The translations under genes and the position numbers were made by a program. The notes beneath the pieces were generated by a model. That model saw only the letters and a program-made list of their open reading frames with translations, was not told the DNA's origin and did no database searches. Positions 15,311 to 23,242 of a stretch of 64,000 bases of DNA are shown here, piece after piece. The stretch covers positions 1 through 64,000 of the forward strand of contig JAIQFK010000026.1 in NCBI GenBank assembly GCA_020073305.1, read 5' to 3'. Within the stretch, counting starts at the first letter, position 1, and each line of letters starts with the position of its first letter. This DNA comes from Terriglobia bacterium. Lineage in GTDB: Bacteria; Acidobacteriota; Terriglobia; Bryobacterales; Bryobacteraceae.

Positions 15311-15412
15311 AGGTGTTACTCCTTATGTCGTGACTTCGACTGACTATATAGTATAGATGGTCCCGGGAGGCTTTTCCGTTACGTTGAATGCGCAGCTTGG
15401 GCGCCGCTCGCC

Positions 15413-18157
15413 TCATTCGTGCCGCAGAGCCACCATGGGATCCACCCGCGAGGCCCGTCGCGCCGGCATATAACCGGCGGCCAGCGACACGGCGATCATG
15501 ACTGCCGCGGCCAGCGAGATCGTCACCGGATCTGTCGCTGCCAGTCCGAAAAGCTGGCCCTGGATCAGGCGGGTGCCGGCGACAGCGGCGGTCACCCCGA
15601 TACTGACCCCGATCAGCGCGACGAGCAGAGTCTCGCGCACCACCATGCGCGCGACATCCCCTCTGGCCGCGCCCATGGCCATGCGGATACCGATTTCACC
15701 CGTGCGGCGGGATATCGCATACGACATCACCCCGTACAGTCCCAGCGAAGCCAGCACCAGCGACAGAAGGCTGAAGAAAACCGACAGCTTCGCAATCAAA
15801 CGCTCCTTCGTCAGAGCGTCATCGAGTTGCGCTTTGACCGTCGTGACGCCGGTAATGGGCAGGTTCCTGTCCACATCCTGAACCGCCGTCCTGATCGCGG
15901 CGGCCACACTCGATGGATTACCCGACGTGCGCACATCGAGGCTGGCAGCAAAGCGCATGCGGTCGTTCGGATCGGTTAGTTGCAGCAAAGGCAGGAATGC
16001 CACCGGCCAGAATTCCTGTCGCGGCTCGTTAAACTTGAAATCCTTCACCACACCCACGATTTCGATGTCGTAGCGCTTGGCGGGAACATCCATGCTGAAT
16101 CTTCTGCCGATCGGGTACTGATTGCCCAGATAACGGTGAACGAAACTCTCATTCACCACCGCGACTCTGGGTGCACTTTCGTTGTCCGGAGAGCCGATGT
16201 CACGCCCCAGCAAGAGTCTCATCCCTTCCGTCTCACAATAGCGAGGCCCGACGGTAACCCACTGCGCAGAGGCGTACTCATTGACGGGCGGCGTGTAGTC
16301 CTCTACCGAGATGGATCCCGACCAATTGTCGCCGCTCATCGGGCTGTAGAGCGAAAGGCTCGCGGCTCGCACGCCGGGGACACGTTCCACGCGCTCGAGC
16401 AGCGCACGATAAAGGGAATTGAGCTGATTCGTTCTGTAACCGGCGATGATGGGGTTGATTCCCACCTCCAAAACCTGCTCGTGATTGAACCCCAGGTCCT
16501 GAGTCTCGAGCTTCTGGAACGTTTGGACGAACAAAACAGCGCCCACTAGCAACGGCAAAGAGAGCGCCAATTGAGATACCACCAGGATCTTCGCCAGGCG
16601 CGATCGGGCGCCTTGGTGTGATCCCGACATCCCACCCTTCAGCGAGGAAGCCAGGTCGAGCTTCGTGGCTTGGAGTGCTGGGACCAGGCCAAAAATAACG
16701 CCGGTTAGCAGAGACAGCGCGACCGTGAAGCTGAGAATGAAAGCGTCTGGCCTTACGTTCAGCGGCAGGCTGCTTCCACTGCCCGACACCATGCCGACTA
16801 GCGCGTTCACGCCCCAGGAGGCCAATACAACTCCGACCAATGCCCCTAATGCAGCCAGCAGCAGGCTCTCGGTGAGCAGTTGCCGTATCAGCCTCCCGCG
16901 GCTGGCCCCAAGAGCCAGGCGCATCGAGATTTCTTTCCCCCGGGCCGCCGACCGGGACAACAGCACGTTGGCCACATTCGCGCAGGCGATCAGCAGCACC
17001 AGCCCTACCAGCGCCATCAGGATCTTCAACGGGTCTGAGTACCGGAAACGCAAATACGATATCCCACTCTCGCCGCGTGTGAATACAATGCGAGACTGCT
17101 GCAACTCTTTCCGGCGTGCGGCCGATAAGCTGGTTCCGGCATTCTTCATCAGGAACTGGTGAAAGGCCACATTGGCGCCGGCTTGCGCCTGCTCTATGCG
17201 AACTCCGGGCTTGAGCCGGCCTATGAGGTTGATCCAACTGACATCCGGATGTTCCAGTGGCGACTCCCCGTCGGGCATAAACCGGTGGATCAAGGTGATC
17301 GGGAGCCAGAAATCGGCCACGGGCGCTTCTACGCTCTCACCAAAGAACTCGGGCGGCGCCACGCCGACTACCGTGACCGGAACTCCGATGATGTTAAATA
17401 CGCGACCCACGACCGATGGGTCGCGATTGAACATGCGATTCCAATACGCATAGCTCATGACGGCCACGGGCGTTACATTCGGGCGATCGTCGTCGAACCG
17501 GAGCGTCCGCCCAAGCTGCGCCTGAACGCCAAGAACGGTGAAATAGTTTCCGGATACCAGGCGGCCCCATGCCACCTGCGCGGCCGGATTTGACCCCTCG
17601 GGCCGGACGCTCAGGCGATCCATATCCGTGCGGAACGCGCAGATTCCTTGAAACGACGGATCGTGATCGCGCTCAGATTCGTAGAAGGGATACGGAAAGA
17701 TGTTCCATGTCCCCGTGATCCCGGAAATAAATCCGCGGGATCTTCCATCGCCAAAAAGCACGAGCTCGCCGGGCCGCTGGACCGGCAGGGCTTTGAGCAT
17801 CACGGCGTCAATCAGAGTGAAGATGGCCGTATTGCCGCCAATCCCCAGCCCCAGCGATAGGACAACCACCGCCGTAAGTGCAGGGCTCTTGCGCAGCATG
17901 CGGGAGGCCTGCCGGAGGTCGCGAAAGAGCGTCTCAATCATTTCCGTGCCGCGCGCATCCCGGCACTCCTCCTTGACCTGCTCCACGCCGCCAAATGTGC
18001 GCAGGGCCGCGGCGCGCGCTTCCCGCACCGGCATTCCGGCCCGTATGTTCAGCTCAATTTGTCTTTCGAGATGAAAATGAAGTTCGTCGCCCAACTCCTG
18101 CTCGACATCATTCCTGCGGAACAGCGATCGCACGCGCAGCAAAAATCGCTTCCACAT
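15413..18157 (-). CDS. Orphan FtsX/MacB-type ABC permease of the acidobacterial duplicated family
   Basis: A 914-residue membrane protein. Residues about 1-65 are the permease-prefix domain (FRRNDVEQELGDELHFHLERQIE...). A first membrane helix at about 85-110 (ALTAVVVLSLGLGIGGNTAIFTLI) is followed by a MacB-type periplasmic domain, an FtsX helix set at about 375-500, a second periplasmic domain and a C-terminal FtsX set at about 780-914. This duplicated layout matches the orphan permeases expanded in Acidobacteriota. No ATPase gene adjoins it, so the transport partner is unknown; some relatives may act without transport. PadR is encoded 16 bases upstream, implying PadR-controlled expression. 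Confidence 0.92.
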   Translation of the reverse strand: MWKRFLLRVRSLFRRNDVEQELGDELHFHLERQIELNIRAGMPVREARAAALRTFGGVEQVKEECRDARGTEMIETLFRDLRQASRMLRKSPALTAVVVLSLGLGIGGNTAIFTLIDAVMLKALPVQRPGELVLFGDGRSRGFISGITGTWNIFPYPFYESERDHDPSFQGICAFRTDMDRLSVRPEGSNPAAQVAWGRLVSGNYFTVLGVQAQLGRTLRFDDDRPNVTPVAVMSYAYWNRMFNRDPSVVGRVFNIIGVPVTVVGVAPPEFFGESVEAPVADFWLPITLIHRFMPDGESPLEHPDVSWINLIGRLKPGVRIEQAQAGANVAFHQFLMKNAGTSLSAARRKELQQSRIVFTRGESGISYLRFRYSDPLKILMALVGLVLLIACANVANVLLSRSAARGKEISMRLALGASRGRLIRQLLTESLLLAALGALVGVVLASWGVNALVGMVSGSGSSLPLNVRPDAFILSFTVALSLLTGVIFGLVPALQATKLDLASSLKGGMSGSHQGARSRLAKILVVSQLALSLPLLVGAVLFVQTFQKLETQDLGFNHEQVLEVGINPIIAGYRTNQLNSLYRALLERVERVPGVRAASLSLYSPMSGDNWSGSISVEDYTPPVNEYASAQWVTVGPRYCETEGMRLLLGRDIGSPDNESAPRVAVVNESFVHRYLGNQYPIGRRFSMDVPAKRYDIEIVGVVKDFKFNEPRQEFWPVAFLPLLQLTDPNDRMRFAASLDVRTSGNPSSVAAAIRTAVQDVDRNLPITGVTTVKAQLDDALTKERLIAKLSVFFSLLSLVLASLGLYGVMSYAISRRTGEIGIRMAMGAARGDVARMVVRETLLVALIGVSIGVTAAVAGTRLIQGQLFGLAATDPVTISLAAAVMIAVSLAAGYMPARRASRVDPMVALRHE

Positions 18158-18173
18158 ACTTGCTCCCGCCGGC

Positions 18174-18503
18174 TCAAGCCGTTTCCAGGATCTGCCGTAC
18201 CGCCCCCGAAAGCCGGTCCCAATTCGAGGTCTCCACCTCCAACTGGCCGCGGCCCGTCGCCGTCAACCGGTAAAACTTCGCCTTGCGGTTGTTATCCGAG
18301 TCGCCCCATTCGGCCTCAATCCAACCCCTCTGCTCCAGGCGATGGAGCGCGGGATAAAGCGAGCCTTGCTGCACCTGCAGCACATCGCTCGACATCTGCT
18401 GGATTCGTTGGGAGATACCCCAACCGTGCATGGGCTGAAGGGCCAAGACCTTTAGAATCAGCAAATCTAATGTTCCCTGCAGCAGATCGGCTTTGGAACC
18501 CAT
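18174..18503 (-). CDS. PadR-family transcriptional regulator (permease-linked)
   Basis: A 109-residue winged-helix repressor. LLQGTLDLLILKVLALQPMHGWGISQRIQQMSSDVLQVQQGSLYPALHRLEQRGWIEAEWG is the classical PadR DNA-binding domain, and RKAKFYRLTATGRGQLEVE the wing and start of the dimer helix. It matches the short PadR group linked to orphan permeases. The ATG at 18503 is preceded by AGGAGA, which rules out longer starts. The permease gene follows after 16 bases. A palindrome overlapping the promoter at 18523-18547 suggests autoregulation. The ligand is unknown. Confidence 0.93.
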   Translation of the reverse strand: MGSKADLLQGTLDLLILKVLALQPMHGWGISQRIQQMSSDVLQVQQGSLYPALHRLEQRGWIEAEWGDSDNNRKAKFYRLTATGRGQLEVETSNWDRLSGAVRQILETA

Positions 18504-18522
18504 GCACTCTCCTAGATGTTCT

Positions 18523-18557
18523 ACAAGAAGAATGCGCGCCTTCTTGTCGAATGTCAA
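18523..18557 (-). promoter_or_regulatory. Candidate promoter and operator of the PadR-permease operon
   Basis: On the minus strand a perfect -35 TTGACA (18552-18557) is followed, 17 bases on, by a weak -10 CATTCT (18529-18534). An exact 8-base inverted repeat, ACAAGAAG and CTTCTTGT with a 9-base spacer (18523-18547), covers the spacer and the -10. Its placement fits a repressor operator. Direct evidence for PadR binding is absent. Confidence 0.5.
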
Positions 18558-18618
18558 GGGGTAACCGCCTGGGGATGCTACAATGTGCGATTTCGGGTCT
18601 ATTCAGGAGAATCACGGA

Positions 18619-19473
18619 ATGCGTTTTGTAACGTTTGAACACGAGGGGTCGGCCGAGGCCGGAGTGATCATGGGAGACAAGATCGTCGGTCTGAAAGGCG
18701 CCGGCTTTCCCACGATGCTCTCGGTAATCGAAGGAGGCCCTGAGGCCCTCGATAAAATCGCGTCCTGGCTCGACGCGAGACCGGGTACCAACGGGGCGGT
18801 GCCAGTGGCGAAGGCGCGTTTGCTGGCTCCCCTGCCCCGCCCGCCGAAAATCATCTGCGTTGGCCTGAATTACCGCGACCACGCCATTGAATCCAAGATG
18901 GAAATCCCCAAGGTCCCGACCATCTTCGCGAAATACCCCACCGCCGTCATTGGGCCGGGCCAGCCGATCGTGCTCCCAAAAGCGTCTCGCAAGCCCGATT
19001 ACGAGGCTGAGTTCGCATTTGTCATTGGGAAGGGAGGCCGCCACATCCCAGGCGACCGCTGGCAGGAACACATTTTCGGCTACACCAACTTCCACGACGC
19101 CAGCGCGCGCGATTACCAGATGGCCACCAGCCAGTGGATGATGGGAAAAACTTTCGACACCTTCGCCCCCATGGGCCCGGCCATTGTGACGACGGATGAG
19201 GTCCCGGATCCCCACGCGCTCGACATTCAGATGATCATCAATGGCGAGGTATTGCAGAGCTCGAACACGGCGAATCTGATCTTCCGGCTCCCCGCACTGA
19301 TCGAATATCTTTCGGGAGTTTTCACCCTGGAACCCGGCGATGTGGTGGCTACGGGCACGCCCGCGGGCGTGGGTTTCGCGCGCAATCCGCCGCGCTGGCT
19401 GCAGCCGGGAGACGATGCCGTGGTACGCATCTCGGGCTTGGGTGAACTGCGCAACCCGGTGGTGGCGGAGTAA
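18619..19473 (+). CDS. Fumarylacetoacetate-hydrolase-family protein
   Basis: A 284-residue metal-dependent C-C hydrolase or decarboxylase/isomerase-like enzyme. The N-terminal region (MRFVTFEHEGSAEAGVIMGDKIVGL) is the short FAH prefix. The catalytic domain begins about residue 75 with KIICVGLNYRDHAIE; metal ligands are expected in PDYEAEFAFVIGKGGRHI (Glu) and the Asp/Glu that follow. SSNTANLIFRLPALIEYLSGVFTLEPGDVVATGTPAGVG is the family's C-terminal signature. Typical substrates are acylpyruvates or 2-oxo-hept-3-ene dioates of aromatic degradation; none of those pathway genes adjoin. CAGGAGA upstream of the ATG at 18619 fixes the start. Confidence 0.9.
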   Translation: MRFVTFEHEGSAEAGVIMGDKIVGLKGAGFPTMLSVIEGGPEALDKIASWLDARPGTNGAVPVAKARLLAPLPRPPKIICVGLNYRDHAIESKMEIPKVPTIFAKYPTAVIGPGQPIVLPKASRKPDYEAEFAFVIGKGGRHIPGDRWQEHIFGYTNFHDASARDYQMATSQWMMGKTFDTFAPMGPAIVTTDEVPDPHALDIQMIINGEVLQSSNTANLIFRLPALIEYLSGVFTLEPGDVVATGTPAGVGFARNPPRWLQPGDDAVVRISGLGELRNPVVAE

Positions 19474-19476
19474 CGG

Positions 19477-20121
19477 CTAGCGGCCGACTGGCAGATCGGG
19501 CCCGAGCATGACTTGCGCAAACCGGCCCCATACGAACGCCAGGCCGTTCACCAGGTGGAAGGAAACCATCAGCAGGACCACGCCGACGAGGCAGCAAACC
19601 GTCGCCTCATCTTTGGAACTCACCTGCCAAAAACCGAAATCCATGGTAAGCCTGCCGTAGGTGAGCGGCGCCAGGATCAAGCCGGCCGATAACGAGAAAG
19701 CCGTCACCAGCACCACAAAGGTGGCAACGCCGAAGGGGAATTTCAACAGCAGGTAGAAGAGGCTTTTCCACGTCGTGGGACTGCCGAACAGCGCCTTGAG
19801 TTTCGGCCAAATGCCGGGAGCTGGGGCTGGGTGTGGCGGCGCCGCAATGCTCACATGCAGCATCGATCGCGCCATCAACCTTTCGAACGCACCCAGGCCC
19901 GAGCACGCAAAGAAAACACCCATCAGAATCGGGATGCCGATAAAGATGACAACCAACCCCGCCCCCAGGCTGAGTCCGAAGATAAGGAAAATGAAGTAGG
20001 CGATGCCCAGCGGAAAACCCAGCAGCAGGTACAGCAGCTTTACATAGGTCTGCGCATCGGTGGCCGGACCGAACAGGAGGTCCAGCAGGTCGCGGTCAAC
20101 CGCTTGCGTAGTCTGGGTCAT
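19477..20121 (-). CDS. Four-helix membrane protein (putative sensor-type domain)
   Basis: A 214-residue integral membrane protein with an internal duplication. Segment TYVKLLYLLLGFPLGIAYFIFLIFGLSLGAGLVVIFIGIPIL (about 25-66) recurs as TWKSLFYLLLKFPFGVATFVVLVTAFSLSAGLILAPLTYG (about 116-155), each giving two membrane helices. The pattern fits the putative sensor domain often found in front of kinases in other bacteria, here standing alone. A final helical part (VCCLVGVVLLMVSFHLVNGLAFVWGRF) may form a fifth helix. No catalytic residues are evident. It converges with the FAH-family gene, three bases apart. Confidence 0.7.
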   Translation of the reverse strand: MTQTTQAVDRDLLDLLFGPATDAQTYVKLLYLLLGFPLGIAYFIFLIFGLSLGAGLVVIFIGIPILMGVFFACSGLGAFERLMARSMLHVSIAAPPHPAPAPGIWPKLKALFGSPTTWKSLFYLLLKFPFGVATFVVLVTAFSLSAGLILAPLTYGRLTMDFGFWQVSSKDEATVCCLVGVVLLMVSFHLVNGLAFVWGRFAQVMLGPDLPVGR

Positions 20122-20266
20122 GGCGTCTCACCCACTATAGAATACGCGTGCGCGGCCCCCGGAGTTCGCTCCAGCCTCCCTGGCGAGGTTAACAGTTATC
20201 CATGTGGCGGGTTTGAGAGACAGCTAGAGGGATGGCCGACGGGTCCACGACGGGGCCGGCGGACAA

Positions 20267-20515
20267 TTAAGGCTTGCGAGCCATCTTATGTTCCAAGGCG
20301 GTCATGAGCCGGGTATGAATCTCGGGAGGAATCGGGTACGGATCCATGCCCTTGTAGATCTGGATGGTCTTCTTCGTGGTATCGCAGATCACCCAGCAAT
20401 TCGGGCAATCGTTGATATGCTGCTCCAGTTTGTTGCGGAGCGCCTCATCGGTCTTTTCATCCAGATAGTCACTCAGTTCGTCGAGGAACTGTTTACAGGT
20501 AAGCAAAGGTGTCAT
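20267..20515 (-). CDS. Zinc-containing anti-sigma factor, soluble
   Basis: An 82-residue protein with the ZAS motif HINDCPNC, giving His33, Cys37 and Cys40 (H-x3-C-x2-C), and an additional Cys7. Such small soluble proteins bind an ECF sigma factor and release it upon oxidation or other signals. There is no transmembrane segment, so sensing would be cytoplasmic. Its start overlaps the end of the sigma-factor gene by 23 bases, the usual translational coupling of such pairs. The trigger is not evident from sequence. Confidence 0.85.
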   Translation of the reverse strand: MTPLLTCKQFLDELSDYLDEKTDEALRNKLEQHINDCPNCWVICDTTKKTIQIYKGMDPYPIPPEIHTRLMTALEHKMARKP

Positions 20516-21119
20516 CTCCCTTGCGTTTAAAGTAGCGAGTAAGTTTATCCCGAAGCTGCAGCCGCGCGCGCAGCAGCCGGCTCTTCACCGCGGGAACGGA
20601 AAGGTCCAGGGCTTCGGCGGCTTCTTCGGTTGAAAGGCCGTCGACGTCGCGCAGCACGAACACCGCGCGGTAGATCGGCGTCAGGCCGTCAATGGCGCCG
20701 CCCAGAATCTCGTTTATCTCTTCGCGCGAGTACTGCTGTTCCGGGTTTTCATCCCACGCCGCGATTTCCCGCGCCACCTTGTCCTCACCCGTGTCGATGG
20801 TGTCGTCGAGCGAAACCGAACGGTCGGACTTGCGCTTGCGCAGTTTCATCAGCGCCTGATTGACCGCGATGCGCACGATCCAGGTGTAGAACTTCGATTG
20901 GCCCTGGAACTGGTCGAGGTGCTCGTAGGCTTTCAGAAAAGCCTCCTGCAGCACATCTTCGGCGTCTTCGCGATTCTGCGTAATATGCAAAGCCAGCCGG
21001 AAGATTTTGCCTTCGTACCGCCGGAGCAGTTCGGTGAACGCTTTCTCATCACCGAGGCGCGCCTGCGCTACCACTGCGGCTTCGTCGTCGATTCCGATCG
21101 GGCTGCTCATAGCTGACAT
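20493..21119 (-). CDS. ECF RNA polymerase sigma factor
   Basis: A 208-residue sigma-70-family factor. Region 2 (about 20-90) contains YEGKIFRLALHITQNREDAEDVLQEAFLKAYEHLDQF and FYTWIVRIAVNQALMKLRKRK. Region 4 (about 140-195) contains LTPIYRAVFVLRDVDGLSTEEAAEALDLSVPAVKSRLLRARLQLRDKL. Regions 1.1 and 3 are missing, as in ECF factors. It is coupled to the zinc anti-sigma factor gene downstream, so its activity is probably controlled by that partner. The acidic linker (about 100-135) is longer than in many ECF factors. Promoter targets are not known. The caspase-like gene lies beyond it in the same direction and may or may not be in its regulon. Confidence 0.93.
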   Translation of the reverse strand: MSAMSSPIGIDDEAAVVAQARLGDEKAFTELLRRYEGKIFRLALHITQNREDAEDVLQEAFLKAYEHLDQFQGQSKFYTWIVRIAVNQALMKLRKRKSDRSVSLDDTIDTGEDKVAREIAAWDENPEQQYSREEINEILGGAIDGLTPIYRAVFVLRDVDGLSTEEAAEALDLSVPAVKSRLLRARLQLRDKLTRYFKRKGDDTFAYL

Positions 21120-21182
21120 CGCGGTGCCGTGGGATTCTTTTCATCATAGCGCGATCAGGAGCGTGAGGGGAGCTAACAACTG

Positions 21183-23198
21183 TTACCGCAGGAGCGTGGG
21201 CGCCTTCTTTTCGGTGCGATCCTTCGCGATTTGAATGCGAATCGCGGCGCTATCCGGCGCGTCCGGCGCCAGGCGAAGATAATTCTCGAACGCCTCCGCG
21301 GCCCGGACGTATTCGCGTGTGGCCTCGTACAGTTGCCCGAGCTCACGGTACGCAGGAGCATAGCCGGGCGCGACTTGTACGAGTGTGCCCAGTTCGCCTT
21401 CGGCGTCCTGGTAACGTCCGCGCGAACGATAGTATCCCGCCAGCGTCTCGCGCAATAGAGGCTGGCGAGGATCGAGTTGTACCGCGGTCTTGAATTCCTG
21501 CTCGGCGGACTTCCCGCCTTGCGCCTGGTATTGCAGCCCGAGATGCAAGTGCGGCAGCGCCCAGGCCGGGGCGAGATCCGCGGCGGATTTGAAAAACTGC
21601 ACCGCCTCACGGTTCCTGTTCAGCCGCTCGTAGGCAACGCCAAGCGAGTTCTGGATGTATGCAGCACGCGGATCGAGCGCCGCCGCTTTGTCCAGGGCAG
21701 CGACAGCTTCTTCGTACTTCCCGTCCACAACCAGCGCGCGCCCAGAGCAAAACAGGCGTTTGGCTTCAAGCTGCGACTCGGCGGGCCTGAGCGTCTCGAG
21801 GTCAGCGAACACCCGCGCCGCACGGTGGAAGGTATCGCGCCGGAGCTCGGTGATGGGCGCGTGCACGTAATCGTTAATGGCGCGCTGGCCGGTCTCCTCC
21901 AGGACCGCGCTCAGTTGTGTCTCTACCAGCAGGCGCTGCGGCTCCTCCGGCGTCGCGCGCACAAACCGCTGGTACAAGTCCCAGGCTCCGCCGGCATCCA
22001 GAATATTGCCCGCAACGATTGCCTGCCGGATCTCGCCCACAAACGGAGAACTCTGTGACGCGGCCGGCCGCGGCGCCGCGGTGTTCAAACGCAGAACCGT
22101 CCTTCCCGCCGACAGCGCGATCTTTTGGGCGGCCGTTTCCCCGCCGGGCGGATCAAACGAAAGATCGTGAGATCCGGCGGGCAATGGTTCCACGATGAGC
22201 GTTCCGGCCGGCCGGATTCGCCCGTAGTAGCGGTTATCGAGATAGACCTCTGTCCCCGCCACGCCCTGCAATTCCAGCGTGGCTCCCTCCGCCGCGCGAA
22301 CCGGAGCGGGCGCTGGACGCGCGACCACGGCGAGCGCCATGGCGGGATCCATGTGCCCGGCGGCCTGCGGATGCTGGAGCGCTTTGGTCTGTTGGGGAAC
22401 GACGGACGCCAGGTAATCGATCAACTCGGCGGCCCGAACCACTCCGTCATGATCCAGATCCGCTTTCCCGCTGAGCCCTTCGAGCAAAAAGTAGGTGAAG
22501 GCCCCGTGCCCGCCGCCCCACTGCGGGTCTTCGTACGACCGTTCATCGGAGCGCGACGCCAGCAGGCGCAGCACGCCCTGCCCGCTTTGCCCGATTTCGG
22601 CGAGATAACGGCCGACCAGCACCTGCTCGGCAAGCCCGCGCGATGACCACCCGATATTGCCCGCATGGCAGGCGTCCGCGATGAGGACGATATGCTTCGC
22701 GCGCACGCGCTGCGTGATGATCTTGTCGAGCTCGGTGATGGGCAGCGCGGTCGCGTAGAGGTTTTGTGGATCGGAATCGCGCGCCAGCAAATAGCCGTCG
22801 TGCTCACCCTCGGTCACGCCGTGTCCGGCGAAAAAGATATACACCATGTCTTCGGGTTGTGCGGATCGCGCCAGCCATGTCCCCAGGGCGGTGCGCACGG
22901 CGGAGAGACTCGCCTGGTCGTTCAGTAGGATCTGCACGTGATCCGAGGGGAACCCGCCGCCTGCCGGGCTGCGCAGAAATGCCGCGAACGCGCGCGCGTC
23001 CCGGTCCGCGAACCGGAGTTGCGCTTGCGGCGGAACATTATCGTAATGCGAAATGCCCACGACAACGGCCCACAGCCGGCTGCGCTGATCGAGGCCCGTC
23101 GCACTGTCGGGAGTTATTTTGAGATCCCGGTGCTGCGCCTGCGCGAGCGAACAGAGCAGGCCCGCGAGAAGGGCACGATGAAGGATGCCAAGAGCCAT
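21183..23198 (-). CDS. Secreted caspase-like (C14) protease with EF-hand-like loop, PEGA-like and TPR regions
   Basis: A 671-residue protein. Residues 1-21 are a signal peptide. A caspase-like domain (about 40-290) has His126 in FFAGHGV and Cys177 in ADACHAGN, the expected catalytic dyad. Within it DLDHDGVVRAAE (247-258) matches a 12-residue EF-hand loop (D-x-D-x-DG...E). A PEGA-like unit follows (about 307-350, VAGTEVYLDNRYYGRI... PLPAGSHDLSF). From about residue 480 to the end the sequence is tetratricopeptide repeats. A periplasmic or extracellular protease with a protein-binding arm is inferred; substrates are unknown. Confidence 0.88.
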   Translation of the reverse strand: MALGILHRALLAGLLCSLAQAQHRDLKITPDSATGLDQRSRLWAVVVGISHYDNVPPQAQLRFADRDARAFAAFLRSPAGGGFPSDHVQILLNDQASLSAVRTALGTWLARSAQPEDMVYIFFAGHGVTEGEHDGYLLARDSDPQNLYATALPITELDKIITQRVRAKHIVLIADACHAGNIGWSSRGLAEQVLVGRYLAEIGQSGQGVLRLLASRSDERSYEDPQWGGGHGAFTYFLLEGLSGKADLDHDGVVRAAELIDYLASVVPQQTKALQHPQAAGHMDPAMALAVVARPAPAPVRAAEGATLELQGVAGTEVYLDNRYYGRIRPAGTLIVEPLPAGSHDLSFDPPGGETAAQKIALSAGRTVLRLNTAAPRPAASQSSPFVGEIRQAIVAGNILDAGGAWDLYQRFVRATPEEPQRLLVETQLSAVLEETGQRAINDYVHAPITELRRDTFHRAARVFADLETLRPAESQLEAKRLFCSGRALVVDGKYEEAVAALDKAAALDPRAAYIQNSLGVAYERLNRNREAVQFFKSAADLAPAWALPHLHLGLQYQAQGGKSAEQEFKTAVQLDPRQPLLRETLAGYYRSRGRYQDAEGELGTLVQVAPGYAPAYRELGQLYEATREYVRAAEAFENYLRLAPDAPDSAAIRIQIAKDRTEKKAPTLLR

Positions 23199-23242
23199 GT
23201 GGTTCTAGTTCAGAGGACCATGTTACGCTGAAAGTTCCCGAT

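Noticed and set aside
20122-20266. tRNA or regulatory RNA in the gap before the anti-sigma gene
   Set aside because: No cloverleaf, conserved T-loop or riboswitch-like core was recognised by eye.
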